Source: DATAEE01 sp963725145 (GTDB taxonomy: Bacteria > Acidobacteriota > Vicinamibacteria > Vicinamibacterales > 2-12-FULL-66-21). Taken from it: DNA of 64,000 bases. Location: assembly GCA_963725145.1 (NCBI GenBank), contig CAVRXL010000010.1, forward strand, positions 62,001 to 126,000, read 5' to 3'. This document shows positions 8,590 through 17,343 of the stretch, piece after piece (the stretch's first letter is position 1; the number at the start of each line of letters is the position of its first letter). The position numbers and the translations under genes are program-made. The notes beneath the pieces are model-generated. The model was given only the letters and a program-made list of their open reading frames with translations, made no database searches and had not been told where the DNA came from.

Positions 8590-9879
8590 ATGGTGGCTCC
8601 AACCATCGTCCCGCGGGCCGAACACCAGATCTCCCGCCGCAGCATCGACCCTGACGCCCTCAAGGTTCTCTATCGGCTCCATCAGAGCGGGCACGCGGCG
8701 TATCTGGTCGGGGGAGGTGTGCGGGATCTGCTGCTGGGGCTGCGCCCGAAGGACTTCGACATCGGGACCGACGCGCACCCCGGGCAGATCAAGAAGCAGT
8801 TCCGGAACTGCTGGATCATCGGCCGGCGCTTCCGGCTGGCGCACGTGCGGTTCGGGCCGAAGACGATCGAGGTCGCGACGTTCCGTCGCCAGATGCCGCC
8901 CGAGCCGCAGTCGCCCGAAGCCGAGGCGGCGACGCATGCCGGCGACAACACCTTCGGCACTCCCGAAGAGGACGCCTTCCGGCGCGACTTCACGGTCAAC
9001 GCGCTCTTCTACGACATCGCGACCTTTTCGGTGATCGATTACGTCGGCGGGCTCCAGGATCTGCACGAGCGGGTCATTCGATCGATCGGCGATCCGAACG
9101 TCCGGTTTCTCGAGGACCCCGTGCGCATGCTGCGCGCGGTCGTCCTCGCCGCGCGGCTGGACTTCACGATCGACCCGCCGATCCTCGACGCCATCGACAG
9201 GCATCGCGAAGCGATCGGATTGAGCGCGCCGGCGCGGCTGATGGAGGAGCACTACAAGATCCTCCGCTCCGGCGCGTCAGAACGAGTGTTCCGGATGCTC
9301 GGCAAGGTCGGGCTGCTGCAGCACATCGCGCCGCCGCTGATGCAGGCATCCGACGCGTTCTGGTCGTCGCTCCGCCGGCTGGACGCGTACCGCCACCGAT
9401 TCCCATCGATCCCCGACACGTTGACCAACGCGGTCCTGGTCGGCAGCGTGCTGCACCCGATCGGCGCGCTCGCGCCGCGCCCGCGCCGCCCCGACGGCGA
9501 AGAAGATCGGCCCCGCGGGATCACGCTGGGCCTTCTGCCGGTCCCGAAGCGTGACGTCGAACGTCTGCGGCACCTGATGGCGCTGCAGCGCCGCCTGCTG
9601 GAGCTCGACGCCCCGCCCCGCGCGCAGCGCGGGCTGCTCCACCGGTACATCCTCCCCGAAGCGGTGACGTGGCTGGAGATTCACGGCGACCGGCCGGACG
9701 CGGTCGAGCACTGGCGCACGCTGCTGACGCAGGCGCCGCGCGGGCATCATGCGCCGGACGAAGGCGCGCCCGGTCAGCCGCAGCCGCAGGGCCAGGCCGC
9801 CGGCGACGATCAACGCCCGCGCCGCCGGCGCCGCAGACGGCGCGGCGGCCGCGGCCGGAATCGCCAGCCGCAGATGTAG
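8590..9879 (+). CDS. pcnB: Poly(A) polymerase / tRNA nucleotidyltransferase family protein
   Basis: 429 residues. The nucleotidyltransferase core has AYLVGGGVRDLLLGLRPKDFDI near residue 37, with the metal-binding DxD as DFD. It is followed by IIGRRFRLAHVRFG, the segment that distinguishes bacterial poly(A) polymerases from CCA-adding enzymes. Next come EEDAFRRDFTVNALFYD and the RNA-binding FLEDPVRMLRAV. The C-terminus is a very basic tail of repeated RRRR and GGRG residues after about residue 410, likely RNA-contacting. The enzyme adds A tails to RNA 3' ends and so promotes decay. A pure tRNA-repair role cannot be excluded. Confidence 0.88.
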   Translation: MVAPTIVPRAEHQISRRSIDPDALKVLYRLHQSGHAAYLVGGGVRDLLLGLRPKDFDIGTDAHPGQIKKQFRNCWIIGRRFRLAHVRFGPKTIEVATFRRQMPPEPQSPEAEAATHAGDNTFGTPEEDAFRRDFTVNALFYDIATFSVIDYVGGLQDLHERVIRSIGDPNVRFLEDPVRMLRAVVLAARLDFTIDPPILDAIDRHREAIGLSAPARLMEEHYKILRSGASERVFRMLGKVGLLQHIAPPLMQASDAFWSSLRRLDAYRHRFPSIPDTLTNAVLVGSVLHPIGALAPRPRRPDGEEDRPRGITLGLLPVPKRDVERLRHLMALQRRLLELDAPPRAQRGLLHRYILPEAVTWLEIHGDRPDAVEHWRTLLTQAPRGHHAPDEGAPGQPQPQGQAAGDDQRPRRRRRRRRGGRGRNRQPQM

Positions 9880-9919
9880 TCTCGGATTTACGCTGAAGGA
9901 CGCAACGAGGGCTTACGCA

Positions 9920-9970
9920 CAGGCACTAGGCACTAGGCCACTAGGCCCTAAGCCCCAGGCCACAAGCCCT
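9920..9970. repeat. Iterated AGGCACT / AGGCCCT tract
   Basis: Short units CAGGCACTAGG, CACTAGGCC and ACTAGGCCC followed by GCCCCAGGCCACAAGCCC fill the junction between pcnB and the convergent desaturase gene. A related GGGCCTGGGG tract occurs at 56578-56611. Confidence 0.65.
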
Positions 9971-9979
9971 ACAGCGAAG

Positions 9980-10819
9980 CTAGGCCCCCGACTCCTGCGG
10001 ACGCAGGTGCGCATCCTCGATCGTCTTGTACGGCCGCGCGAGGCGCAGCTTGGTCAGCAGGCGGATCAGCGGCCACGCGGGATCGAACTCGCCGCGGCGG
10101 AAGCTGAACTTCGGGCTGCGGGGGAACCCGTGGTGGTTGTTGTGCAGTCCTTCGCCGCCGGTGAGATAAGCGATCAGCCGGATGTTGGTGGCGGTGTTGG
10201 CGAAGTTCTTGTACCCGGCGTAGTGGCAGAGACCGTTGATTGAGGACGACAGCACGAACACGTACATGAACGTGTGAACGCCAGCGGCGAGAAGCCCCCA
10301 CCCCAACCCGAGAGTCACACAGAGAAGAGCGATGCCGACGCCGAGACCGAAGGTGCCGTGATTGAACAGCGCCTTGTCCCAGCGATCCTCTTTGATGTCG
10401 CGGGCGTACTTGCTGACGATCTGCGGATCCTTCAGTTCGCGGAGGTAATAGAAGACGTTGCCCAGCTGAACTTTCCAGAACCCGTTGATCTTGGGGCTGT
10501 GCGGATCGCCTTCTTCGTCCGTGAACGCATGATGCTTCCGATGGACGGCAACCCACTCACGCGGCACGATGCCGGTGGTCATCCAGATGCAGAACCGGAA
10601 CACCCATTCGACCGCGGGGTGTAGAACGATTGCGCGATGCGTCGCAGTTCGGTGGAGATAGATGGTCGTGCTGTAGACCGAAATCTGCGTGACGACGGTG
10701 GACGCGACTAGGGCGAGAAGAAGCGAAACGAGCACATAGACCTCACTGAGGGTAAACCGAAGGCTGGGAAACCCAACAATCTTAACACGGAAACGGGCGC
10801 ACACGGGAGGCCGACTCAT
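9980..10819 (-). CDS. Acyl-CoA/fatty acid desaturase
   Basis: The frame is open far upstream, but the ATG at 10819 shares ATGA with the serC stop and starts the recognisable protein (279 residues). The three histidine boxes of membrane di-iron desaturases are clear: HRTATH near residue 54, HRKHH near 91 and HNNHH near 226, each next to hydrophobic segments. The family introduces a double bond (often delta-9) into acyl chains using oxygen and an electron donor, adjusting membrane fluidity. Overlap with serC suggests translational coupling, an unusual partner for a desaturase. Confidence 0.88.
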   Translation of the reverse strand: MSRPPVCARFRVKIVGFPSLRFTLSEVYVLVSLLLALVASTVVTQISVYSTTIYLHRTATHRAIVLHPAVEWVFRFCIWMTTGIVPREWVAVHRKHHAFTDEEGDPHSPKINGFWKVQLGNVFYYLRELKDPQIVSKYARDIKEDRWDKALFNHGTFGLGVGIALLCVTLGLGWGLLAAGVHTFMYVFVLSSSINGLCHYAGYKNFANTATNIRLIAYLTGGEGLHNNHHGFPRSPKFSFRRGEFDPAWPLIRLLTKLRLARPYKTIEDAHLRPQESGA

Positions 10820-11907
10820 CCGTGTTTCCGTTCGAAATCCCGCATGAACTGGACGAGCGCGTCGACGCCTTCCTCGGGGAACGCGTTGTAGATTGACGCG
10901 CGTAGGCCGCCGACAGAGCGGTGGCCCTTGAGGCCGTCCAGCCCGGCGGGTGTCGATTCCTTGACGAAGAGCTTTTCGAGCTCCTCGCTGGGCAGCCGGA
11001 ACGTCACGTTCATGAACGAGCGGCTGTCGGCATCGGCGTGGCCGCGATAGTAGCCGCTGCGGTCGATCTCGGCGTACAGCTTCGCCGCCTTTCGCTCGTT
11101 GGCGCGCGCGACCGCCTCCAGGCCGCCCATCGCGAGCAGCCACTTCATCACGAGCCGCGTGATGTAGATCGCGAAGACCGCTGGCGTGTTGTACATCGAC
11201 GCGTTCTCCGCTTGCACCGCATAGTTCAACATCGTCGGCAGCGACTTCTGCGAGCGCTGGAGCAGATCCTCGCGGATGATGACGAGCGTGAGTCCGGCGG
11301 GGCCGAGGTTCTTCTGAGCGCCCGCGTACACGAGCCCGAACTTCCTGATGTCGAGCGGGCCGCTGAACATGTTGGAGGAGGTGTCGCAGACGAGGGGCGC
11401 GCCGCCGACCTCCGGCACGTACTTCCACTCGGTCCCGAAGATCGTGTTGTTCGAGGTCATGTGGACGTACGCCGTTCCCGGCGCGACGGCGATCTCGTGC
11501 TGTTTCGGGATGCGCTTGAAGTTTCCTTCCTGGGTCGTCGCGGCGATGTTCACGTTGCCGACTTTCTTCGCTTCCTTGACAGCCTTCTCTGACCACGAGC
11601 CCGTGACGATGTAGTCGGCAGATCCGCCGGGCGGCATCAGGTTCATCGGCACCATGGAAAATTGCAGGCTCGCGCCACCTTGAAGGAACAGGACCTTGTA
11701 GTTGTCCGGCACGCCCGCGAGCTTCCGGATGTCGGCCTCGCAGCCCTGGATGATCTCGTCGAACGGCCTGGAGCGATGGCTGATCTCGAGAACCGACATG
11801 CCGACGCCGGGCAGGGCCAACAGGTCGCGCTGCGCCTCTTCCAGAACCGGCAGCGGCAGAATCGCCGGCCCCGCCGAAAAGTTGAACACGCGCGTGACGG
11901 TGGTCAT
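10816..11907 (-). CDS. serC: Phosphoserine aminotransferase
   Basis: 363 residues, matching the usual SerC length. It begins RVFNFSAGPAILPLPVLEEAQ, the family signature. The PLP lysine is in YAGAQKNLGPAGLT near residue 195, and substrate-binding HRSVGGLRAS is near the C-terminus. It converts 3-phosphohydroxypyruvate and glutamate to O-phosphoserine and 2-oxoglutarate in the cytosol, and a related reaction feeds pyridoxal phosphate synthesis. AAGGAG precedes the ATG. It lies 16 bases after serA on the same strand. No serB is in the window, so the last step of serine synthesis is encoded elsewhere. Confidence 0.95.
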   Translation of the reverse strand: MTTVTRVFNFSAGPAILPLPVLEEAQRDLLALPGVGMSVLEISHRSRPFDEIIQGCEADIRKLAGVPDNYKVLFLQGGASLQFSMVPMNLMPPGGSADYIVTGSWSEKAVKEAKKVGNVNIAATTQEGNFKRIPKQHEIAVAPGTAYVHMTSNNTIFGTEWKYVPEVGGAPLVCDTSSNMFSGPLDIRKFGLVYAGAQKNLGPAGLTLVIIREDLLQRSQKSLPTMLNYAVQAENASMYNTPAVFAIYITRLVMKWLLAMGGLEAVARANERKAAKLYAEIDRSGYYRGHADADSRSFMNVTFRLPSEELEKLFVKESTPAGLDGLKGHRSVGGLRASIYNAFPEEGVDALVQFMRDFERKHG

Positions 11908-11923
11908 GGCAAGACTCCTTCGT

Positions 11924-13174
11924 TCACAACGACACCAGCCGCAAATCGAGCACGTCCTGGTGGCCGTTCCGGATGCGCTGGAGCAGCGCGGCGTCCGGCG
12001 GCGCGTCCACGTTGATCCGGGCGATCGCCGCCTCCGCGCCGTCGAAGACGACGTTCTCGGTTTCCTGCACGTTGATGTTTCCCTCGCGCAGATGGTCGAA
12101 GACGTGCGCGAGCACGCCGGGACGGTCGCGGTGCCGGACGACGAGCATGTGCGACGCAGGCGTCCGGCGGCAGAGGTTCACGACGTTCGGCACCTCGCCG
12201 GTCTCTTTGAACGACCGGATGATGCGCACGGTCTCGGCTGCGATGGCCTCCTGCGCCTGGTCCGTCGACGCGCCGATGTGGTGCGTGCCGTACACGCCGG
12301 GAAGCTGCACGAGCGGGTCGGCGAAGTCCCCCGTCGCGGACGCGGGCTCGTTGGCGTAGACGTCCAGGGCCACGCGGACCCCGCGGTTCCGCACGGCCTC
12401 CGCGAGCGCCGCGTGATCGACGACCTCGCCGCGCGCCGTGTTCACCAGGATTGCCCCCGGCTTCATGCGCGCCAGCAGGTCCGCGTTGACGAGCGTGCGG
12501 GTCCCCGGCGCGAGCGCGACGTGCAGGCTGATCACGTCGGCCCTCGCCACCGCTTCGCCCGGCGTCGGCGCGAGCGAAATGGCGATCTGATGCTGGAACA
12601 GATCGATCCCCAGCTCGCGCGCCTCGGCGTCGGTGATCGGCCGGTCCTCGGCGTCGAACCGGCGGCTCCAGATCACGACGTTCATCCCGAAGCCGGCGGC
12701 TCGGCGGATCATTTCCTGGCCGATGTTGCCGATGCCGATGAGCGCCAGCGTCCGGCCGTACAGACCCGCGGCCTTCGAATACTCCTTCTTGTTCCACTTG
12801 CCGGCGCGCAGCTCCGCGACGTTGTCCGGGATGCGGCGGTCGACCGCGAGGATCAAGCCGAACGCGAGCTCCGCCACGGCGATAGAGTTCTTGCCGGGAC
12901 AGTTCGAGACGTAGATGCCGCGCTTCGACGCGGCTTTCACGTCGATCGTGTTGTAGCCGGCGCCCGCGCGCACGACGAGCGCGAGCCCGCCCGCCTCCAG
13001 CATCGGCTCGGTCACCTTCGTGCTGCGCACGACGAGGACGTCGGCGCCCGTTTTCGCGATGGCCTGCGCCAGCGCGTCATCCTTGAGGTCCGGGTCGTAG
13101 ACGACGTCGCAGCCGGCGGCTTTCAGACCGTCCAGACCGGACTTCTCGAACTTGTCGGCGACGAGGACTTTCAT
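11924..13174 (-). CDS. serA: D-3-phosphoglycerate dehydrogenase with ACT domain
   Basis: 416 residues. The NAD-binding domain carries GIGNIGQEMIRRA near residue 151, and the catalytic triad of the D-2-hydroxyacid dehydrogenases is present as NTARGEVVD (Arg), DVYANEP (Glu) and GTHHIGAST (His). The C-terminal 75 residues are an ACT domain (HMLVVRHRDRPGVLAHVFDHL), so this is the short ACT-bearing type rather than the long ASB-ACT type. It oxidises 3-phosphoglycerate to 3-phosphohydroxypyruvate, the first step towards serine. The ACT domain suggests feedback by serine. First of the serA-serC pair. Confidence 0.94.
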   Translation of the reverse strand: MKVLVADKFEKSGLDGLKAAGCDVVYDPDLKDDALAQAIAKTGADVLVVRSTKVTEPMLEAGGLALVVRAGAGYNTIDVKAASKRGIYVSNCPGKNSIAVAELAFGLILAVDRRIPDNVAELRAGKWNKKEYSKAAGLYGRTLALIGIGNIGQEMIRRAAGFGMNVVIWSRRFDAEDRPITDAEARELGIDLFQHQIAISLAPTPGEAVARADVISLHVALAPGTRTLVNADLLARMKPGAILVNTARGEVVDHAALAEAVRNRGVRVALDVYANEPASATGDFADPLVQLPGVYGTHHIGASTDQAQEAIAAETVRIIRSFKETGEVPNVVNLCRRTPASHMLVVRHRDRPGVLAHVFDHLREGNINVQETENVVFDGAEAAIARINVDAPPDAALLQRIRNGHQDVLDLRLVSL

Positions 13175-13189
13175 TGGTGCTCTAGAGAG

Positions 13190-13280
13190 AATTCAGAATC
13201 TAGAATTCAGAATTCAGAATTCAAACCCCATCCGTGTAATCCGCGAAATCCGTGGCCCGTAATCCGCGAAATCCGTGGCT
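13190..13280. repeat. GAATTCAGA tract plus an 18-bp direct repeat
   Basis: Positions 13190-13222 are iterations of GAATTCAGA. They are followed by two exact 18-bp copies (AATCCGCGAAATCCGTGG) at 13238-13255 and 13261-13278. A near-identical unit appears inverted at about 29591-29608. The block separates serA from the DUF1015 gene. Confidence 0.75.
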
Positions 13281-14533
13281 CAGATTGCGTTAATCAGGAG
13301 CCCGTCGCGGAGCTTGGGCTCGAACCAGGTCGACTTGGGCGGCATGATCCCGCCCGCATCCGCGATCGCCATGAGATCTTCGACCGTCACGGGATAGAGC
13401 GAGAACGCGACGGCAGCGGCGCCGCCGTCCACGACCCGTTGCAGCTCCGCCGTGCCACGCGCCCCGCCCACGAAGTCTATCCGCTTGTCGGTTCGGACGT
13501 CCTTGATGCCGAGGAGCGGGTCGAGAATGTGCTGCTGAAGCAGGCTGACGTCGAGCGACGCAATGCGATCGTTTTGGGCCGGTCTGAAGACCGGCCCCTC
13601 CGAATTCTTCTGTCCCTGGAGGGGCCGGTCTTTCGGCCGGCCCAGATCGATCGTGTGCCACCGGCCGGCCAGGTACATCCCCACCGTGCCCTTCGCGTTC
13701 GGCGCTGCCGGACCTTCCGTGACGGTGAATGTCTCTCGCAGCCTGGCGACGAACGCGTCGGGCGCCAGACCCGCCAGGTCTTTCACGACCCGGTTGTAGG
13801 GAAGGATCTGTACCTGGTCGTCCGGGAACGCGACCGCCAGAAACGATTGGGCGGCGTCGCCGTTGACGCGTTCCCGCGCGCGCGCGGCGCTGGCCGCGCG
13901 GTGATGCCCGTCAGCGATGTAGAGCGCGGGAATTCGCGCGAACGCCTCGACCAGGGCACGCGAAAGATCTCCGTCGGTCTTCCAGATCATATGCGCCACG
14001 CCATCGGGCGCCGTGAAGTCGTACAGCGGCGCCGAGGCCGTCACGCGTCGGGCGATGGCATCGACGTCAGGTGACGCGCGATAGGTCAGGAACACGATAC
14101 CGGTCTGCGCGCGCAGCTCGGTGATATGCCGCGTGCGATCGTCTTCCTTGTCGGGACGCGTCCGCTCATGTTTCTTGATCAGATCGCGATCGTACTCGTC
14201 CAGCGAGTACGCCGCCGCCAGGCCGATCTGCTCGTGCCCACCCATCCGCAGGCGATAGAAATAGAGAGACGGCTCGGGCTCGAAGACGAGAGGCGCCTCG
14301 CGCTTGATCCGCTCGAGGTTCGCGAGCGCCTGCGCGTAGACCTGCGGCGCGTACGGATCGGTCTGGCGCGGCAGATCGATCTCGGAGCGCGTCACGCGCA
14401 GAAAGCTGAGGTCGTTGCCGTCGGCGAGCGCCCGCGCTTCGTCGGTCGAGACGACGTCGTAGGGGACGGCGGCGACGCGCGGCGCGGCGTCCGGCGCAGG
14501 TCGCAGCGCGCGGAAGGGGCGGATGGCGGACAC
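13280..14533 (-). CDS. DUF1015 family protein carrying an in-frame palindrome insertion
   Basis: 417 residues. Family features are FRALRPAPDAAPRVAAVPYDV at the N-terminus, YRLRMGGHEQIGLAAAYS near residue 105, YIADGHHRAASA near 208 (the best conserved motif) and DVRTDKRIDFVGG near the C-terminus. The biochemical role is not established. It sits upstream of serA-serC on the same strand, a neighbourhood that suggests a link to serine metabolism (inference). About 25 residues near position 305 (DRPLQGQKNSEGPVFRPAQN) are encoded by the palindromes at 13576-13643 and do not look like ancestral protein. Start is GTG, 12 bases after the M23 stop. Confidence 0.85.
   Translation of the reverse strand: MSAIRPFRALRPAPDAAPRVAAVPYDVVSTDEARALADGNDLSFLRVTRSEIDLPRQTDPYAPQVYAQALANLERIKREAPLVFEPEPSLYFYRLRMGGHEQIGLAAAYSLDEYDRDLIKKHERTRPDKEDDRTRHITELRAQTGIVFLTYRASPDVDAIARRVTASAPLYDFTAPDGVAHMIWKTDGDLSRALVEAFARIPALYIADGHHRAASAARARERVNGDAAQSFLAVAFPDDQVQILPYNRVVKDLAGLAPDAFVARLRETFTVTEGPAAPNAKGTVGMYLAGRWHTIDLGRPKDRPLQGQKNSEGPVFRPAQNDRIASLDVSLLQQHILDPLLGIKDVRTDKRIDFVGGARGTAELQRVVDGGAAAVAFSLYPVTVEDLMAIADAGGIMPPKSTWFEPKLRDGLLINAI
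13576..13643. repeat. Pair of palindromes inserted inside the DUF1015 coding region
   Basis: The first unit has arms GGGCCGGTC and GACCGGCCC around TGAA (13576-13598). The second, 13620-13643, is a nearly identical copy in inverse orientation with centre TTTC and one mismatch. CCTCC and GGAGG extend the outer pairing. The arrangement resembles a BIME-type pair and keeps the host reading frame. Confidence 0.8.
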
Positions 14534-14545
14534 AACCGGGCGATT

Positions 14546-15823
14546 CTACTCCGGCGCCGCGCGCACCGCGTCCGGCTTCGTGAGAGGCGCGGGCGGTCCG
14601 AAGGCAAGCAGCGTCTTTGACAGCTCGCTCCTCGCGGCATCGCGCGCGACCGTGAAGGCTTCGGTGTAGGCGGCGGAAATCGGAGCGCCCGGCGGCAGCC
14701 GTTTGTGCTCGGCGAGCGGGTTGACGAAGACGCCGTTCCTCCGCAGGCGGTAGTCGAGGTGCGGGCCCGTCGCCGTGCCGGTCGCGCCGACGCGCCCGAT
14801 CAGCTGACCCTGGTCGACGTGCGCGCCGGTGCGAATCCCCTTCCCGAACGACGAGAGGTGCAGATAGTAGCTCTCGTACCCGCTGGCGTGGCGGATGCGG
14901 ACCATCCGCCCGGATCCGCCGCTCCAGCCCGCGGACAGGACGGTGCCGCTCGCCACCGAGACGACCGCCGCGCCATACGGCGCCCCGTAGTCCACGCCGA
15001 GGTGCGGGCGATAGCCGCCGTGCACCGGATGTCGCCGCCGATACGAGAACCGCGAAGTCACGCGCGGCTCGAAGCGCAACGGCGACGCGAGCATGAACCG
15101 CTTGAGCGATCGCCCTTTCGCGTCGTAGTACCCCGCCTTGCCGTCAACCGAGAACCGGTACGCCTGAAGGTCGCGATCCTCGTTCACGAGCTGCGCCGCC
15201 AGTATGTGGCCGTAGTGGGCGAACGAGCCTTCCCGATAGACCTTCTCGAAGAGCAGCTCGAAGCGATCGCCCGGTTGCAGATCGCTCTCGAAGTCCACCT
15301 CGCCGGAAAAGACTTCCGCCAGCGCGATCGCGAGCTGGACGTTCTCACCCGTCGATTCGAACGCGGCGACCAGCGAAGGATGATCGCGGTCGATCGCCCC
15401 GCGGACGGCTGTCACGTCGGTCCGCTTCTCGTACGGGATGACCTCGACGTCGAGCGCGGCCGGCGTCCGGCGGTCAGGGCTGACGATTCGAAGGAACTTG
15501 TCGGCGTCGATCTCGTACTCGAAGAGGCGCAGCAGCCCATCGAGCGTGCGGACGAGGCGGTAGCTGTTGTTCGCACGGAGATCCCGCGGGTCGAACGATC
15601 CGCGCGCGGCCTCGACGATGGCGACGACCAGGTCGTCGCGGACCGCGTGGTCGCGCAGGAGCCGGTCGAGCGTCGCGTTCCGCGGGACGCGCGTCTCGAT
15701 TGTCTCGGTGTCGTTCGCGAGGGCGATATCCGCTCGAGGAGGAGCAACAGGGACAGGGGTCTGCCGGCATCCGACGAGGCACAGCACCGCAGCCGCCGCA
15801 GTCAGCAAGCCCGTTCGTTGCAT
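14546..15823 (-). CDS. M23-family peptidoglycan endopeptidase, lipoprotein
   Basis: 425 residues. The signal ends LCLVGC (lipobox, Cys 19), so it is probably lipid-anchored in the envelope. The C-terminal third is an M23 domain: HLGVDYGAPYGAAVVS (HxxxD zinc ligands), SYYLHLSSFGKGI, and TGPHLDYRL in place of the usual HLHYE. The second His of the HxH motif is therefore Asp, which could still bind zinc. The central region (residues 60-230) is typical of MepM-like regulators. It would cleave peptidoglycan cross-links. It is followed 12 bases later by the DUF1015 gene. Confidence 0.87.
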   Translation of the reverse strand: MQRTGLLTAAAAVLCLVGCRQTPVPVAPPRADIALANDTETIETRVPRNATLDRLLRDHAVRDDLVVAIVEAARGSFDPRDLRANNSYRLVRTLDGLLRLFEYEIDADKFLRIVSPDRRTPAALDVEVIPYEKRTDVTAVRGAIDRDHPSLVAAFESTGENVQLAIALAEVFSGEVDFESDLQPGDRFELLFEKVYREGSFAHYGHILAAQLVNEDRDLQAYRFSVDGKAGYYDAKGRSLKRFMLASPLRFEPRVTSRFSYRRRHPVHGGYRPHLGVDYGAPYGAAVVSVASGTVLSAGWSGGSGRMVRIRHASGYESYYLHLSSFGKGIRTGAHVDQGQLIGRVGATGTATGPHLDYRLRRNGVFVNPLAEHKRLPPGAPISAAYTEAFTVARDAARSELSKTLLAFGPPAPLTKPDAVRAAPE

Positions 15824-15834
15824 GAGCTTGCAGG

Positions 15835-15840
15835 ATTTTA
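15835..15840 (-). promoter_or_regulatory. -10-like TAAAAT before the M23 gene
   Basis: On the minus strand TAAAAT ends 11 bases before the ATG at 15823, leaving at most a leader of a few bases and no ribosome-binding site. Confidence 0.3.
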
Positions 15841-15847
15841 CCCCGGC

Positions 15848-17230
15848 CTAGCTGCCCGAAGCCATGATGAAGATGCTCCAGCCGCCGCCTTGCCGGCTGT
15901 GGAAGGCGACACGCCGCCCCTGGGGATCCCACGAAAACTCCTCCGCGGTCGGATCCTCGAGGACCCGCCGCGCCGATCCATCGCGCAGGTCAAGGATCCA
16001 GACGCCGTCTCGATACACCTGGTAGATGACGCGCGTGCCGTCGGGCGATACCGTGGGCGTCCGGATCAGCCGGCCGGGCTCGGGCGACTGGAACTCACGT
16101 GTCGCGCCTGTTCCGAGATCGTGCACGATCAACCGATCCTCGTGGCTGTAGGCGATCCGCTTGCCGTCAGGAAACCAGGACGCGCCCCAGGGCAAGCCGC
16201 GCGACACCTCGGTCACGCGGCGCAGCTCATCGGTAGACCTATCGAGTAGCCACACGTTCCATGTGCCTGGACGATCCGGCTCCGCCTTCACGAACGCGAG
16301 CGTCCCACTATCGGGAGACCAGCTCGGCATCGCCGCATGGCCCGGACCGCTGACGCGCCGCACCTCGGATCCGTCGGCCCGGCCGACGTACACACCGCGT
16401 TCGCCGTCGCGATCCGAATCGAACGCGATCCACGCGCCGTCCGGCGACGGTCTCAGGTGGTAGCTCTTCGCGCCTTCGTCCACAACGCGAAGCAGGTGCG
16501 TGTCGCGCCCCGCGGCGGAAGGTTCGAGCGAAGGCGGAAAGTACAACGCCTCCCCGGCCGGCGCGAAGGAGGGCGCGTAGGCGCCGTCAAGTGCGGCCCT
16601 CACCTCGACAGGCCCCCGCTGGGTGTCGATGGGCTCAGCCGCACGCGATTCAACACCGCGCGGAGGTGATCCGTAATAGGTGGACGTGACGAACCATCCG
16701 GCGCCGAAGAAAAGCGCGACCAGCCCGGCGATCGCAAGCGCCCACACGCCGGACGATCCGGTGGGAGCGACAATCTCCGGAGGAAGAACCGGCTCGGAGG
16801 GCATCGAAGCGGGGGGCGTGAGCGGCGGCGACAACCGGGCGTACAGCGCGGCGAGCGCCTGCCGCGGGTCCGGCGGCGCGAATCGACGAAGCGCCGCTGC
16901 AAGATCATCGAGGGTTGCGAAGCCGGCGAGATCGATCGTGCCCTTCGCCCGAGCGATCGTGAGCAACAGCGCGCCCGGCACACGTCCCTCGCCTCCCATG
17001 GTCAGCAGCGCGTGGAGCAGCCGCGCGAGCGCCGCGGGATCGTTTCCGTCCAATCGGGCTGCATCCACCGCCACCCGGCCGCCGGCGGCCAGCTCAACGG
17101 CCGCTGCATCCGCAGGCACGCCCGCGATGTCTCCAGACCTGATCTGTTCAGCCAGCTCGAGCGCGATGGCTACCGCTTCGGTGGGATCGAGACGAGTGCC
17201 TTCGAGGACGGCTGTGTGGTGACTCGCCAC
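15848..17230 (-). CDS. Membrane protein with PD40 beta-propeller and vestigial kinase lobe
   Basis: 460 residues in three parts. Residues 1-150 look like an eroded kinase C-lobe: AVAIALELAEQIRSGDIAG aligns with the helix before the catalytic loop, but the HRD and DFG positions are gone, and the end (FATLDDLAAALRRFAP) resembles the last kinase helix. One transmembrane helix lies near 165-187. Residues 210-460 form a WD40-like PD40 (TolB-type) propeller with repeats such as PSPDGAWIAFDSD, WSPDSGTLAFVK, WFPDGKRIAYS, VSPDGTRVIYQV and WDPQGRRVAFHS. Kinase-TM-PD40 fusions are common in this phylum; here catalysis is impossible. Probably a ligand sensor or scaffold. Confidence 0.75.
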   Translation of the reverse strand: MASHHTAVLEGTRLDPTEAVAIALELAEQIRSGDIAGVPADAAAVELAAGGRVAVDAARLDGNDPAALARLLHALLTMGGEGRVPGALLLTIARAKGTIDLAGFATLDDLAAALRRFAPPDPRQALAALYARLSPPLTPPASMPSEPVLPPEIVAPTGSSGVWALAIAGLVALFFGAGWFVTSTYYGSPPRGVESRAAEPIDTQRGPVEVRAALDGAYAPSFAPAGEALYFPPSLEPSAAGRDTHLLRVVDEGAKSYHLRPSPDGAWIAFDSDRDGERGVYVGRADGSEVRRVSGPGHAAMPSWSPDSGTLAFVKAEPDRPGTWNVWLLDRSTDELRRVTEVSRGLPWGASWFPDGKRIAYSHEDRLIVHDLGTGATREFQSPEPGRLIRTPTVSPDGTRVIYQVYRDGVWILDLRDGSARRVLEDPTAEEFSWDPQGRRVAFHSRQGGGWSIFIMASGS

Positions 17231-17343
17231 GGCGAGGTCGAGTCACTGCGAAAGCCGCGCCAAGGCGAGCGAGCTCGACCGTGGGGTGTTCTGAATGCCG
17301 CTCGAACCGGCCTGGCAGCCCGACGTGAAGTCGCGACGGGCTG

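Noticed and set aside
10820..11596. N-terminal extension of the desaturase frame
   Set aside because: It lies antisense-free but out of frame within serC and is Arg/His-rich; the ATGA-linked start gives a normal desaturase.
11702..14074. 790-residue plus-strand frame across serC, serA and DUF1015
   Set aside because: Spans three well-recognised genes and an iterated repeat; no family resemblance.
14543..14548. TAGAAT as a leaderless promoter of the DUF1015 gene
   Set aside because: Its TAG is the stop codon of the M23 gene 12 bases away, so the match may be forced; not counted as a promoter.
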